Assembly (NCBI GenBank): GCA_963848035.1
Contig: CAWKCD010000001.1
Location: forward strand, 2,294,001-2,358,000
DNA: 64,000 nt
DNA from: JAVVHH01 sp963848035
GTDB taxonomy: Bacteria; Pseudomonadota; Alphaproteobacteria; Acetobacterales; Acetobacteraceae
Direction: 5' to 3'
Every line of letters begins with the position of its first letter. The stretch's first letter is position 1. The notes beneath the pieces are model-generated. The model was not told the origin of the DNA, did no database searches, and was given only the letters and a program-made list of their open reading frames with translations. This document shows, one piece after another, positions 48,890-57,591 of this stretch. The position numbers and the translations under genes were made by a program.

Positions 48890-49927
48890 TCATTGCAGTA
48901 AGATTGCCCCCTGCGGCTGGTCAGTGTCGAAGACCGTATCGGCGAAGGCTTCCTCCCAACTGCCTTGGGTCGAAGCCCGGCTATACTCTGTCGAGCGATT
49001 CTCAAAGAAGTTTGCGTGCTCGACCGCGTTCAGCATGTCGTCGAGCCAGGTGAGCGGGTTGTTCTCGACGAGGAAGATCGGGTTGAGGCCGAGCTGCATC
49101 AGGCGGCGGTCGGCGATGTAGCGGATGTAAGTCTTGACCTCGGAGGAGCGCAGACCCTCGATCGGGCCTTGTTCGAAAGCCAAATCGATGAATGCGTCCT
49201 CGTGATCGACGATGGTGGCACAGACTTCATAGATCTCCTGCCGAAGCGCTTCAGTCCAAATTTCGGGATTCTCTTGGACAAAAGTGCGGAACAGTCGAAT
49301 TATCGAGAGGCAGTGCAGTGTTTCATCTCGCACCGACCAGGAGATTATCTGCCCCATTCCTTTCATCTTATTGAAACGGGGAAAGTTAAGCAGGATGGCG
49401 AATGAGGCGAACAGCTGTAGACCTTCGGTGAACGCGCCGAAGGCGGCCAACGTCTTGGCGATCTCATGCTTGCTGTCGACCCGGAACGACTGCATGTAGT
49501 CGTACTTATCTTTCATTTCTTTATATTTCATGAACGCCGTGTATTCGCCCTCGGGCATTCCCACAGTGTCCAGCAAGTGGCTGTAGGCGGCGACATGGAT
49601 CGTCTCGATGTTGCTGAAAGCGGACAACATCATCAGGACTTCAGTCGGTTTGAAGACCTGACTGTAATGTTTCATATAACAGTTGTTAACTTCGACATCC
49701 GCTTGGGTAAAGAAGCGGAAAATCTGGGTGAGCAGATTCCGCTCCGCCTCGGTCAAGTTCTTGTGCCAGTCCTTCACGTCGTCGGCCAGCGGGACCTCTT
49801 CGGGCAGCCAGTGCACACGCTGCTGCGTGAGCCACGCCTCGTAGGCCCACGGGTAGCGGAAGGGCTTGTAGACGGGGTTTTCCGTCAGCAGGTCGAGACG
49901 CTTGGGCGCCGGGATCAATCCGTCCAT
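48890..49927 (-). CDS. nrdB: Ribonucleoside-diphosphate reductase beta subunit (NrdB)
   Basis: Class I radical subunit with the di-iron/tyrosyl centre. 345 residues. ETIHVAAYSHLL carries the Glu-x2-His-x3-Tyr arrangement of E115, H118 and Y122 in E. coli NrdB. The second ligand set lies in WSVRDETLHC (E and H), with E in FGAFTEGLQLFASFAIL. Presence of the Tyr indicates a classical tyrosyl-radical enzyme. nrdA lies 21 bases upstream on the same strand and the small protein follows. The AT-richer stretch 49,200-49,700 contrasts slightly with its surroundings. Confidence 0.96.
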   Translation of the reverse strand: MDGLIPAPKRLDLLTENPVYKPFRYPWAYEAWLTQQRVHWLPEEVPLADDVKDWHKNLTEAERNLLTQIFRFFTQADVEVNNCYMKHYSQVFKPTEVLMMLSAFSNIETIHVAAYSHLLDTVGMPEGEYTAFMKYKEMKDKYDYMQSFRVDSKHEIAKTLAAFGAFTEGLQLFASFAILLNFPRFNKMKGMGQIISWSVRDETLHCLSIIRLFRTFVQENPEIWTEALRQEIYEVCATIVDHEDAFIDLAFEQGPIEGLRSSEVKTYIRYIADRRLMQLGLNPIFLVENNPLTWLDDMLNAVEHANFFENRSTEYSRASTQGSWEEAFADTVFDTDQPQGAILLQ

Positions 49928-49948
49928 CGATGGTCCTTCTTCAACGGC

Positions 49949-51808
49949 CTATTGGCAGGCCAGGCATTCTTCGTAATCAGTGGTCTTGACGGTCTCCACG
50001 ACCGCTGGCTCGGACGGGATGGTGTCGAGCCGGATGACCTTCTCGCTCACCGCGTCGGCGCGCTGGATCGACAAGCTCCGGCAGTAATACAGCGACTTCA
50101 GGCCCCGCTTCCACGCCATACTATGTATCTGGTGCAGATCGCGTTTGTGCACATTGGCCGGCAAGAAAAGATTGACCGACTGGCTCTGGCAGATGAACGG
50201 CGTGCGGTCGGCGGCGTGCTCGATGACCCAGCGCTGGTCGAGTTCGAAGGCGGTGCGATAGACCGCCTTCTCCTGCTCGTTGAGGAAATCGAGGTGCTGC
50301 ACGCTGCCTTTGTTCAGCGTGATGCTGGACCAGATGTCGTCACGGTCCATGCCCTTCTCGGCCAGCAGCATCTGCAGGTGCCGGTTGCGGACGGTGAAGC
50401 TGCCCGAGAGCGTCTTCTGCAGGAACACGTTCGCCGCGATCGGTTCGATGCCGGGGCTGGTGCTCCCGGCGATGATGCTGATGGAGGCGGTCGGCGCGAT
50501 CGCCATCTTGTTCGAGAACCGCTCCATGATCCCGTAATCGGCGGCATCCGGGCAGGGGCCGCGCTCCTCGGCCAGGACCCGGCTCGCGGCGTCGGCCGCG
50601 GCGCGGATCTGCTTGAACATCTTCTTGTTCCAGACCTTGGCGATGACGCTCTCGAACGGGACGTTCTGCGCCTGCAGGAAGGAGTGGAAGCCCATCACCC
50701 CCAGCCCGACGGACCGTTCGCGCTCGGCGGCGTAGCGAGCGCGCTCCATGCCCTCGGGCGCACGGTCGATGAAGTCCTGCAGCACGTTGTCGAGGAAACG
50801 CATGATGTCCTCGATGAACAGCGGCTCGTCCTTCCATTCGAGCCAGGTCTCGAGGTTGACCGACGAGAGGCAGCAGACCGCGGTGCGCTGCTTGCCGTAC
50901 TGGTCGGTGCCGGTGGGCAGCGTGATCTCGCTGCAAAGATTGCTGGTCTTGACCTCGAGGCCGGCAAGCTTCTGGTGCTCGGGCCGCGCATTGTTCACGG
51001 CGTCCGAAAAGACGAGGTAGGGCTCGCCGGTCTCGATGCGCGCGGTCAGGATGCGGATCCAAAGCGAGCGGGCGCTCACCTTGCGGACGACGGCGCCGTC
51101 CTTCGGCGAGGTGAAGCCCCACTGCTCGTCCGCCTCGACGGCGCGCATGAACGCGTCCGAGATCAGCAGGCCGTGGTGCAGATTGAGCGCCTTCCGGTTC
51201 GGGTCGCCGCCGGTGGGGCGCCGCAGCTCGATGAACTCCTCGGCCTCGGGGTGCGAGATCGGCAGGTAGACGGCGGCAGAGCCGCGGCGGAGCGAGCCCT
51301 GCGAGATCGCCAGGGTCAGACTGTCCATGACCCGGATGAACGGGATAACGCCGGAGGTCTTGCCGTTCTGGCCGACCTTCTCGCCGATGGACCGGAGGTT
51401 GCCCCAGTAGGAGCCGATGCCGCCGCCCTTGGAGGCCAGCCAGACGTTCTCGTTCCACAGGCCGACGATGCCGTCGAGGCTGTCCGAGGCCTCGTTCAGG
51501 AAGCACGAAATCGGCAGTCCGCGCTTGGTGCCGCCATTCGACAGGACCGGGGTGGCGGGCATGAACCACATGCGGCTGATGTAGTCGTAGATGCGCTGCG
51601 CGTGGGCGGCGTCGTCGCCGTAGAAGCTGGCGACGCGGGCGAAGAGGTCCTGATAGCTCTCGCCGGGCATGAGGTAGCGGTCGTTGAGCGTAGCGCGGCC
51701 GAAATCGGTCAGCAGGGCATCGCGGGAGCGATCGACGTGGACCTGATGGTGTCCCTGTAATTGGACGGCGTCGAACAATGCGGCATCGCCCGGCGTAAAT
51801 GCGTTCAT
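49949..51808 (-). CDS. nrdA: Ribonucleoside-diphosphate reductase alpha subunit (NrdA)
   Basis: Catalytic subunit reducing ribonucleoside diphosphates. About 619 residues from ATG 51808 (the frame to 51844 is unlikely). Landmarks: PATPVLSNGGT, PISCFLNE (first redox Cys), SNLCSEITLP (thiyl-radical Cys and Glu), CLSSVNL (second redox Cys), the PTASISIIAG loop and the C-terminal ECLACQ pair that re-reduces the site. The protein starts almost directly at the catalytic domain; the N-terminal ATP-cone of about 95 residues found in E. coli NrdA is absent, so overall activity control by dATP may be missing. Confidence 0.95.
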   Translation of the reverse strand: MNAFTPGDAALFDAVQLQGHHQVHVDRSRDALLTDFGRATLNDRYLMPGESYQDLFARVASFYGDDAAHAQRIYDYISRMWFMPATPVLSNGGTKRGLPISCFLNEASDSLDGIVGLWNENVWLASKGGGIGSYWGNLRSIGEKVGQNGKTSGVIPFIRVMDSLTLAISQGSLRRGSAAVYLPISHPEAEEFIELRRPTGGDPNRKALNLHHGLLISDAFMRAVEADEQWGFTSPKDGAVVRKVSARSLWIRILTARIETGEPYLVFSDAVNNARPEHQKLAGLEVKTSNLCSEITLPTGTDQYGKQRTAVCCLSSVNLETWLEWKDEPLFIEDIMRFLDNVLQDFIDRAPEGMERARYAAERERSVGLGVMGFHSFLQAQNVPFESVIAKVWNKKMFKQIRAAADAASRVLAEERGPCPDAADYGIMERFSNKMAIAPTASISIIAGSTSPGIEPIAANVFLQKTLSGSFTVRNRHLQMLLAEKGMDRDDIWSSITLNKGSVQHLDFLNEQEKAVYRTAFELDQRWVIEHAADRTPFICQSQSVNLFLPANVHKRDLHQIHSMAWKRGLKSLYYCRSLSIQRADAVSEKVIRLDTIPSEPAVVETVKTTDYEECLACQ

Positions 51809-51989
51809 GGTTCGCCCTACTATATGTGGTCCAACTTTTCCCACGCACCGCTACAGCTTGCGCTACCGAATCGCGCGGGGTTGTCAGCGGACACCGGGAG
51901 GACGTGGGCTGTCCAGAGCTTTGGCACCGACGCGGCCGTGATGTTGCGGCGGGGACACAGCCAAGCCGTGCCCGACCGCCGCAGCTTGC

Positions 51990-53162
51990 TCAGGCGGCGA
52001 GGAACTCCATCGCCGCCTCGACGCCGCCCTTGCCATGGGGCACGCCGTTGGCGCGCAGGCTCATCTCCACGGCGGCGAGCGTGCCGAGGATCATGGGCTC
52101 GTTGAGGTCGCCGAGATGCCCGATGCGGAACACCTTGCCGCCGAGCTTGCCGAGTCCGCCGCCCATCGAGACGTTGAAGCGGTCGAGCGCGGTCTTGCGC
52201 AGGGCCTCGGCGTCGTGCCCGTCGGGCATCATCACCGCCGTCACGCTGTCGGAGTAGCGGGTCGGGTTGAGGCAGTAGAGCTGGGGCCCGTCGTTGCCGG
52301 CCCAGGCGCGGACGGCGAGACGGGCGGCTTCGGCGAGCCGATGGTGGCGGGCGACCACCTGGTCGAGGCCTTCCTCCTCCATCAGGCGCACGCTCTCGAC
52401 CAGGCCGTAGAAGTAGCTGGTCGGCACGGTGCCCATGAAGCTGCGGAAGCCGCGGGTCATCATCTCGGACCAATCGAAATAATGACGCGGCAGCTTGGCG
52501 TCGCGGTGGGCCGCGAGCGCCTTGGCCGAGACGGCGGTGAAGCTGAACCCCGTCGGCAGCATGAGGCCCTTCTGGCTGCCGCCGACGACCGCGTCGATGC
52601 CCCACTCGTCCATCCGGAACTCGAGCGAGCCGAGCGAGGAGATCGTGTCGGCCAGCAACAGCGCGCCATGCCCGGCGGCATCGATGGCGGCACGGATCTC
52701 GGCGAGCGGCAGGGCCATGCCGGTGGAGGTCTCGTTGTGGACGACGAGGATGCCCTTGATCTTGCCCGCGGTGTCGGCCCGCAGGGCGGACGTCAGGGCC
52801 GCCGGGTCGGCGCCGCGACGCCACTCGGCGGGGAGGGTCTGGATGTGCAGGCCGAACTTGCCGGCCATCGTGGTCCAGCCCTCGCTGAACCAGCCGGACT
52901 CGACGGCGAGCAGCGTGTCGCCGGGCGAGAACAGGTTGGTCAGCGTCGCTTCCCACGAGCCGTGGCCCGACGCGGTGTAGAGGAACACGTCCCCTTCCGT
53001 CCGCAGCACGCGCTTCAGCCCGGCGACCGCATGCTTGAACACGGCCATGAACTCGGGGTCCATGAAGTCGATGGTCGGGCGGTCCATCGCCCGGAGAACG
53101 CTGTCGGGGATGTTGGTGGGGCCGGGGTTGCTGAAGAACTGGCGGCCGGTTTTCCTGCTCAT
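51990..53162 (-). CDS. PLP-dependent aminotransferase, serine-/aspartate-glyoxylate type
   Basis: Class V aminotransferase of 390 residues from ATG 53162. The PLP lysine is in VVGGSQKGLMLPTGFSF, and LYTASGHGSWEATLTNLF and HNETSTGMALPLAEI are typical of serine-glyoxylate aminotransferases and of BhcA (aspartate-glyoxylate aminotransferase of the hydroxyaspartate cycle). It is 20 bases downstream of a PLP desulfhydrase-like gene, so both may serve one amino-acid pathway. The exact amino donor cannot be settled; BhcB, BhcC and BhcD are not visible here. Confidence 0.87.
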   Translation of the reverse strand: MSRKTGRQFFSNPGPTNIPDSVLRAMDRPTIDFMDPEFMAVFKHAVAGLKRVLRTEGDVFLYTASGHGSWEATLTNLFSPGDTLLAVESGWFSEGWTTMAGKFGLHIQTLPAEWRRGADPAALTSALRADTAGKIKGILVVHNETSTGMALPLAEIRAAIDAAGHGALLLADTISSLGSLEFRMDEWGIDAVVGGSQKGLMLPTGFSFTAVSAKALAAHRDAKLPRHYFDWSEMMTRGFRSFMGTVPTSYFYGLVESVRLMEEEGLDQVVARHHRLAEAARLAVRAWAGNDGPQLYCLNPTRYSDSVTAVMMPDGHDAEALRKTALDRFNVSMGGGLGKLGGKVFRIGHLGDLNEPMILGTLAAVEMSLRANGVPHGKGGVEAAMEFLAA

Positions 53163-53181
53163 CGTAGGGTCTCCGTGCGGC

Positions 53182-54186
53182 TCAGGCCGCAGCGCTGAAA
53201 GTGTCGACATAACCGAATAGCCCGACCGCCCCGCCTGTATGCAGGAAGACGACGTTCTCGCCGGCCTTGAACTGGCCCTTGCGGATCAGGTCGATCAGCC
53301 CGGCCATGCCCTTCCCGGAATACACCGGGTCGAGGAAAATCCCTTCGGTGCGCGCCACCATCTGGACGGCCTCGACCATCCCGGGTGTCGGGCGGCCATA
53401 GCCGGCGCCGACATAGTCGCAATTGGCCTCGACCGCGGATGCCGGCAATTCGCGCTCGACGCCGAGGCGCTCCGCGGTGGCGCGGGCCAGCTTGAGCACG
53501 GCGGCCTCCTGCTTGTCCTTGGGGTTGCGGACCCCGATCCCGAGCACGCGCATCGGGTTGGACAGCGCATGCAGCCCGGCGACCAGGCCGGCCTGCGTCC
53601 CGGCGCTGCCGGTGGCATGCACGAGCCGGTCGATCTTGAGGCCCATCTCATTGGCCTGCTGCACGAGTTCGAGGGCGACGGCGGCGTAACCGAGCGCGCC
53701 GACCGAGTTCGAGCCGCCGCCGGGGATGACGTAGGGCTTGCCGCCCTCGTGCTCGAGCTTGGCGCCGACTTCGTCGATGGCGGCCTGCATGTCGGTGCCG
53801 CCCGGCCGGTACTCGATGTGGACGCCCATGATGGTGTCGAGCAGGACGTTGCCGCTGGCGAGATAGGCCTGGTCGTTGGTGTCGATGCGGTGCTCGAGGA
53901 TGGCGGTGCAGCGCATGCCGAGCTTCATGGCGACGGCGGCGGTCTGGCGGACGTGGTTGGACTGGACCGCGCCTTGCGTCACGAGATGGTCGGCGCCGCG
54001 GGCGACCGCTTCGCCGGCGAGGAACTCGAGCTTGCGGACCTTGTTGCCGCCGAGGCCCATGCCGGTCAGGTCGTCGCGCTTCATATAGATGTTGGGGCCG
54101 CCCAGGGCCTTGCTGAGATTCGGCATCGCTTCCAGCGGCGTCGGCGCCTGGCAGAGCTTGACGCGCGGGAATTGGGCGAGGTGCAT
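53182..54186 (-). CDS. D-cysteine desulfhydrase / L-cysteate sulfo-lyase-like PLP enzyme
   Basis: Fold-type II PLP enzyme related to ACC deaminase, D-cysteine desulfhydrase (DcyD) and cysteate sulfo-lyase (CuyA). 334 residues from ATG 54186: MHLAQFPRVKLCQAPTPLEA, MKRDDLTGMGLGGNKVRKLEFL (PLP Lys in GGNKVRKLE), TQGAVQSNHVRQTAAVA, IPGGGSNSVGALGY and FLHTGGAVGLFGY. Upstream and in tandem with a glyoxylate-type aminotransferase. Which of the three activities it has needs assay or phylogeny. Confidence 0.85.
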   Translation of the reverse strand: MHLAQFPRVKLCQAPTPLEAMPNLSKALGGPNIYMKRDDLTGMGLGGNKVRKLEFLAGEAVARGADHLVTQGAVQSNHVRQTAAVAMKLGMRCTAILEHRIDTNDQAYLASGNVLLDTIMGVHIEYRPGGTDMQAAIDEVGAKLEHEGGKPYVIPGGGSNSVGALGYAAVALELVQQANEMGLKIDRLVHATGSAGTQAGLVAGLHALSNPMRVLGIGVRNPKDKQEAAVLKLARATAERLGVERELPASAVEANCDYVGAGYGRPTPGMVEAVQMVARTEGIFLDPVYSGKGMAGLIDLIRKGQFKAGENVVFLHTGGAVGLFGYVDTFSAAA

Positions 54187-54276
54187 GGGCGGCGATCTCC
54201 GGAAGGCGCTTGACGCGACCCTTGCACCGCGACCATTTAAATTCAATCTGTGGCATGCCACGGGAGGGCATGGCAG

Positions 54277-55201
54277 ATGTTCATCATTAAACGTCGCGGC
54301 TGGGAAATCAGCGAGAACTTGGTCACACCCGAGGCTTTCGTGCTCGGGCGTCGTGCCGCACTGGCCGGCGCGGCGGCAGGCCTCGTCGCCAGCAAGGCGG
54401 CTCGGGCGCAGGGCGCGCCGACGAACCCGCACTTCGAGAATGCCGGGCGGGCCATCACGGCCGAGACCGATGCCACGACCTACAACAATTTCTACGAATT
54501 CGGCACCGACAAGTCGATCTACCGGGCCGCGCAGCGTCTGCCGGTGAGCCCCTGGACCATCAGCATCGATGGCATGGTGGCCAAGCCGATGACGATCGGC
54601 CTGGAGGACCTTCTCAAGAGGGTGAAGCTCGAGCAGCGCGTCTATCGCCATCGTTGCGTCGAGGCGTGGGCGATGACGGTGCCGTGGACCGGGTTCGCGA
54701 TGAGCGAGCTGATCAAGATGGCGAACCCGACGAGCGCCGCGAAATACGTCGCAGATGGAAACGCTGGCCGATCCGAAGACGATGCCGGGCCTGCGGCTCT
54801 CGGTGATCGACTGGCCGTATAAAGAGGGGCTGCGCCTGGACGAGGCGCGCAACGAGCTGGCGTTCCTGGCGACCGGGCTCTACGGCAAGGAGATGCCGAA
54901 GCAGGATGGCGCGCCGATCCGCCTGGTGATCCCGTGGAAGTATGGCTTCAAGTCGATCAAGTCGATCGTCAAGTTCACCTTCACCGACAAGGAACCGGTG
55001 AACTCGTGGCAGCAGACGCAACCGGCGGAATACGGCTTCTGGGCGAACGTAAACCCAGAGGTGCCGCATCCGCGCTGGAGCCAGGCGACCGAGCGGCTGC
55101 TGGGCAGCGGCGAGCGCGTGCCGACGCAGCTCTACAACGGCTACGGCGCGCAGGTTGCGAGCCTCTACAGCGGCATGCCGGCCGACAAGTTGTTCATGTA
55201 A
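54277..55201 (+). CDS. msrP: Protein-methionine-sulfoxide reductase catalytic subunit MsrP, frameshifted as read
   Basis: Periplasmic molybdopterin enzyme that repairs oxidised methionine in envelope proteins. ATG 54277 behind GGGAGGG. A twin-arginine leader follows (VLGRRAALAGAAAGL). Mo-ligand Cys is in HRCVEAWAMTVPW. The first frame ends in nonsense after SAAKYV; the next frame gives METLADPKTMPGLRLSVIDWPYKEGLRLDEA...PWKYGFKSIKSIVKF to the TAA at 55199. One extra base at about 54750 accounts for this, giving about 308 residues. The next gene is a small membrane protein, not a recognisable MsrQ heme subunit. Confidence 0.88.
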
Positions 55202-55491
55202 TGGCGGCGCGCGTCTTCGCCGTGTTCGCGGCGCTGCTCCTGGTGGCCTCGATCGCTGTCGGGACGCTGATGCCGCAGAATCTGACGCTGGGTCAGGCGC
55301 TGGCGCTGCTGGATCGGGCGAGCCCGACCTGGCTGCGCGAGCACAGCGCCGCCTGGCTGTGGAATTGGATCGAGGTGCCGTTCATGGTTCGGCCGCTCTG
55401 GCTGATCCCGGCGTTCCTCGGACTGATCTGCGCGGGGATGGCGACGACGCTCAATCTCGGGGACGCCTCGCCCCGGCGGCGGCGGAGCTAG
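55201..55491 (+). CDS. Small two-helix membrane protein coupled to msrP
   Basis: 96 residues from ATG 55201, which shares its A with the msrP stop (TAATG). One hydrophobic segment at residues 5-25 (VFAVFAALLLVASIAVGTLMP) and one at about 64-85 (LWLIPAFLGLICAGMATTL), joined by a soluble loop with several Trp (TWLREHSAAWLWNWIEVPF); basic C-terminus. It has no His pairs suited to heme binding, so it is not a short MsrQ. I do not recognise the family. Coupling suggests it anchors or assists MsrP. Confidence 0.75.
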   Translation: MAARVFAVFAALLLVASIAVGTLMPQNLTLGQALALLDRASPTWLREHSAAWLWNWIEVPFMVRPLWLIPAFLGLICAGMATTLNLGDASPRRRRS

Positions 55492-55498
55492 AAAAGCT

Positions 55499-55931
55499 CT
55501 AAGCCAGCAACCGCCGGGCGAGGGCGATGACTCGGTGGGCCTCGGTCCACAGATCGTAGCGCGCAAGGTCGTCCAGCGGCGCGAACAGGGCTTCCGAAAC
55601 GTCGTCGCCCGGCGCCGGGTCGCCGCCGATCCAGGCGGCGGCGAAATCCAGGATCGTGTAGTGGAATCGGACGCGCCCGTCCGGGTCGCGGTGGATGCTG
55701 TCGACGTTGGCGGCAAGGTGCATGGGGCCGGCTTCGAGGCCGGATTCCTCGCGCAACTCGCGCCGCGCGGCCGCCTCGGCGGTCTCGCCGAGTTCCTGTG
55801 CCCCGCCCGGCAGCGCCCATTGTCCGAGCGAGGGCGCCCGCGCGCGCCGGACGAGCAGGACGGCGCCAGGCTTGAGGAGAACGACGCCGATCCCGACCAA
55901 GCGGCCGGGCCGGGTATTCGCGACTGCTCAT
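55499..55931 (-). CDS. Nudix hydrolase, probably frameshifted at the 5' end
   Basis: Nucleoside-diphosphate-X hydrolase. The Nudix box GX5EX7REUXEEXGU is complete: GGAQELGETAEAAARRELREESGL. The continuous frame begins at TTG 55900 (VGIGVVLLKPGAVLLVRRA), but family members usually have a few more residues before this, and MSSREYPARPL in another frame from ATG 55931 supplies them if one G is removed near 55898. About 143 residues. Resembles ADP-ribose/8-oxo-type cytoplasmic Nudix enzymes; substrate unknown. It converges with the small membrane protein gene. Confidence 0.82.
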
Positions 55932-56005
55932 GTCTTGTTGTTGCAATGCATTCCCGCCATATAGGCCGTCAATCCGCGACAATAAAAAGCACTTCGGGAG
56001 GTCCT

Positions 56006-57028
56006 ATGTTCACTACACGCCGTACCCTCATGGGATCGATGCTGGCCGCGCCCGTGGTGCTGCGCGCGACTTCCGCTTCGGCGGCGCCGCGCGTGCTGAA
56101 GATCAGCCACCAATTCCCGGGCGGCACATTGGAGGCCGGCGACTTCCGTGACCGTCTCGCGCGCAAGTTCGGCGCCGAGGTCACCAAGCGCACCAATGGC
56201 GAACTGACGTTCGAGATCTATCCCGGCTCCTCGCTGATGAAGACGGTGGCGCAGTTCTCGGCGCTGCGGAAGGGCGCGTTGGACATGTCGGTCTATCCGC
56301 TCGCCTATGCCGGCGGCGAGGTGCCGGAAGTCAACATCGGCCTGATGCCGTGCCTGGTGACGAACTATGAGCAGGGGCTGGCCTGGAAGAAGGCGAAGAT
56401 CGGCGAGGAGCTGACCGCACTGTTGGACAAGCGCGGCGTCAGGATCATCACCTGGGTCTGGCAGGCGGGCGGGATCGCGTCGCGGGAGCGGTCGCTCGTT
56501 TTGCCGGACGACACCAAGGGGCTGAAGGTCCGCGGCGGGTCGCGCGAGTTCGACCTGATGCTCAAGGAAGCCGGCGGGATCATCAGCTCGGTGCCGAGCA
56601 ATGAGATCTATGCCGCGATGCAGACCGGCTCGCTCGATGCGGCGGTGACGTCGTCGACCAGCCTGATCTCGTTCCGCCTCGAGGAGATCAGCAAGGCGGT
56701 CACGACGGGCGACAAGGGCAGCTTCTGGTTCATGTTCGAGCCGCTGCTGATGTCCAAGCAGATCTACGACAGCCTGCCGGCCGAGCAGCAGAAGGTGCTG
56801 GACGCGGTCGGCGAGGAGATGGAGCCCTTCGCGCTGACCGAGGCGAAGGCGGACGATCAGAAGCTCGCCGACGTCTACAAGAAGGCCGGCGCGACCGTAC
56901 GCGACATGGATGCGGCCGCGATCGCGAAATGGCGTCCGCTGGCCGAGAGCACTGCGTGGAAGGATTACGCCGGGCGCAGCGCCGCCAACGCCGCCCTGCT
57001 CAAGGCCGCCGAAGCAGTCACGGTGTGA
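56006..57028 (+). CDS. TRAP transporter substrate-binding protein (DctP family)
   Basis: Periplasmic receptor of a tripartite ATP-independent transporter, 340 residues. A twin-arginine-like leader (FTTRRTLMGSMLAAPVVL) is cut near ASAAPR. Family sequence: LKISHQFPGGTLEAGDF, the ligand-arginine region LKVRGGSREFDLMLKEAGG, and PSNEIYAAMQTGSLDAAVTS. ATG 56006 follows a GGGAGG ribosome-binding site. The small permease starts inside its stop codon. Ligand probably a carboxylate; the exact one is unknown. Confidence 0.92.
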   Translation: MFTTRRTLMGSMLAAPVVLRATSASAAPRVLKISHQFPGGTLEAGDFRDRLARKFGAEVTKRTNGELTFEIYPGSSLMKTVAQFSALRKGALDMSVYPLAYAGGEVPEVNIGLMPCLVTNYEQGLAWKKAKIGEELTALLDKRGVRIITWVWQAGGIASRERSLVLPDDTKGLKVRGGSREFDLMLKEAGGIISSVPSNEIYAAMQTGSLDAAVTSSTSLISFRLEEISKAVTTGDKGSFWFMFEPLLMSKQIYDSLPAEQQKVLDAVGEEMEPFALTEAKADDQKLADVYKKAGATVRDMDAAAIAKWRPLAESTAWKDYAGRSAANAALLKAAEAVTV

Positions 57029-57591
57029 GCACGCACGGGATCGACGCCGCTTCGGGCGCGATCCCGGAGGCGGACGTTCCGCGCCGGGGTGCACTGGGGA
57101 TGGTGCAGTCGGCGCTGGGCGCGCTCAACGCGGTGCTTGCCGTGCTGTCGGCGATCGCGGTCGCGGTGGCCGGGCTGGTGCTGACCTGGGAGGTGATCGG
57201 GCGCTACTTCTTCGCGATCGCGAGCGACTGGCAGGACGAGCTGAGCACCTTCCTGCTGATCGGCGCCACGTTCGGCGCGGCGGCATGGATCCAGGCGCGG
57301 CGCGGCCATGTCGCGATCGATGCGCTGACCCATGTGCTGCCGCCGGGGATCGACGCGGTGCGGCGGGTGTTGGCCGATGTGTTGAGCTTCCTGTTCGTCG
57401 GGTTCTTCGCCTGGAAGAGCTGGACACTGTTTTACGAAGCCTGGGACGAGGGGCAGACGACGCCCTCTGCCTGGGGACCGCCGCTGTGGATCCCCTATAG
57501 CTGCATGGCCGTGGGCATGACGCTGCTCGCGGTGCAGTTACTGCTGCAGATCGTCGGCGGCCGGCACGGCAAGACGCAGGCGTCGCTGTAA
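57025..57591 (+). CDS. TRAP transporter small permease (DctQ family)
   Basis: Four-helix inner-membrane subunit, 188 residues from GTG 57025, which overlaps the DctP stop. Typical pieces: VAGLVLTWEVIGRYFF and SDWQDELSTFLLIGATFGAAAWIQARRGHVAIDAL. It ends in TAATG shared with the large permease. A long hydrophilic N-terminus of about 25 residues is unusual but harmless. Confidence 0.9.
   Translation: MSTHGIDAASGAIPEADVPRRGALGMVQSALGALNAVLAVLSAIAVAVAGLVLTWEVIGRYFFAIASDWQDELSTFLLIGATFGAAAWIQARRGHVAIDALTHVLPPGIDAVRRVLADVLSFLFVGFFAWKSWTLFYEAWDEGQTTPSAWGPPLWIPYSCMAVGMTLLAVQLLLQIVGGRHGKTQASL

Noticed and set aside
51815..51835. NrdR-box-like palindrome upstream of nrdA (CCACATATAGTAGG)
   Set aside because: The spacing between half-sites is too short for the NrdR consensus and there is no second box.
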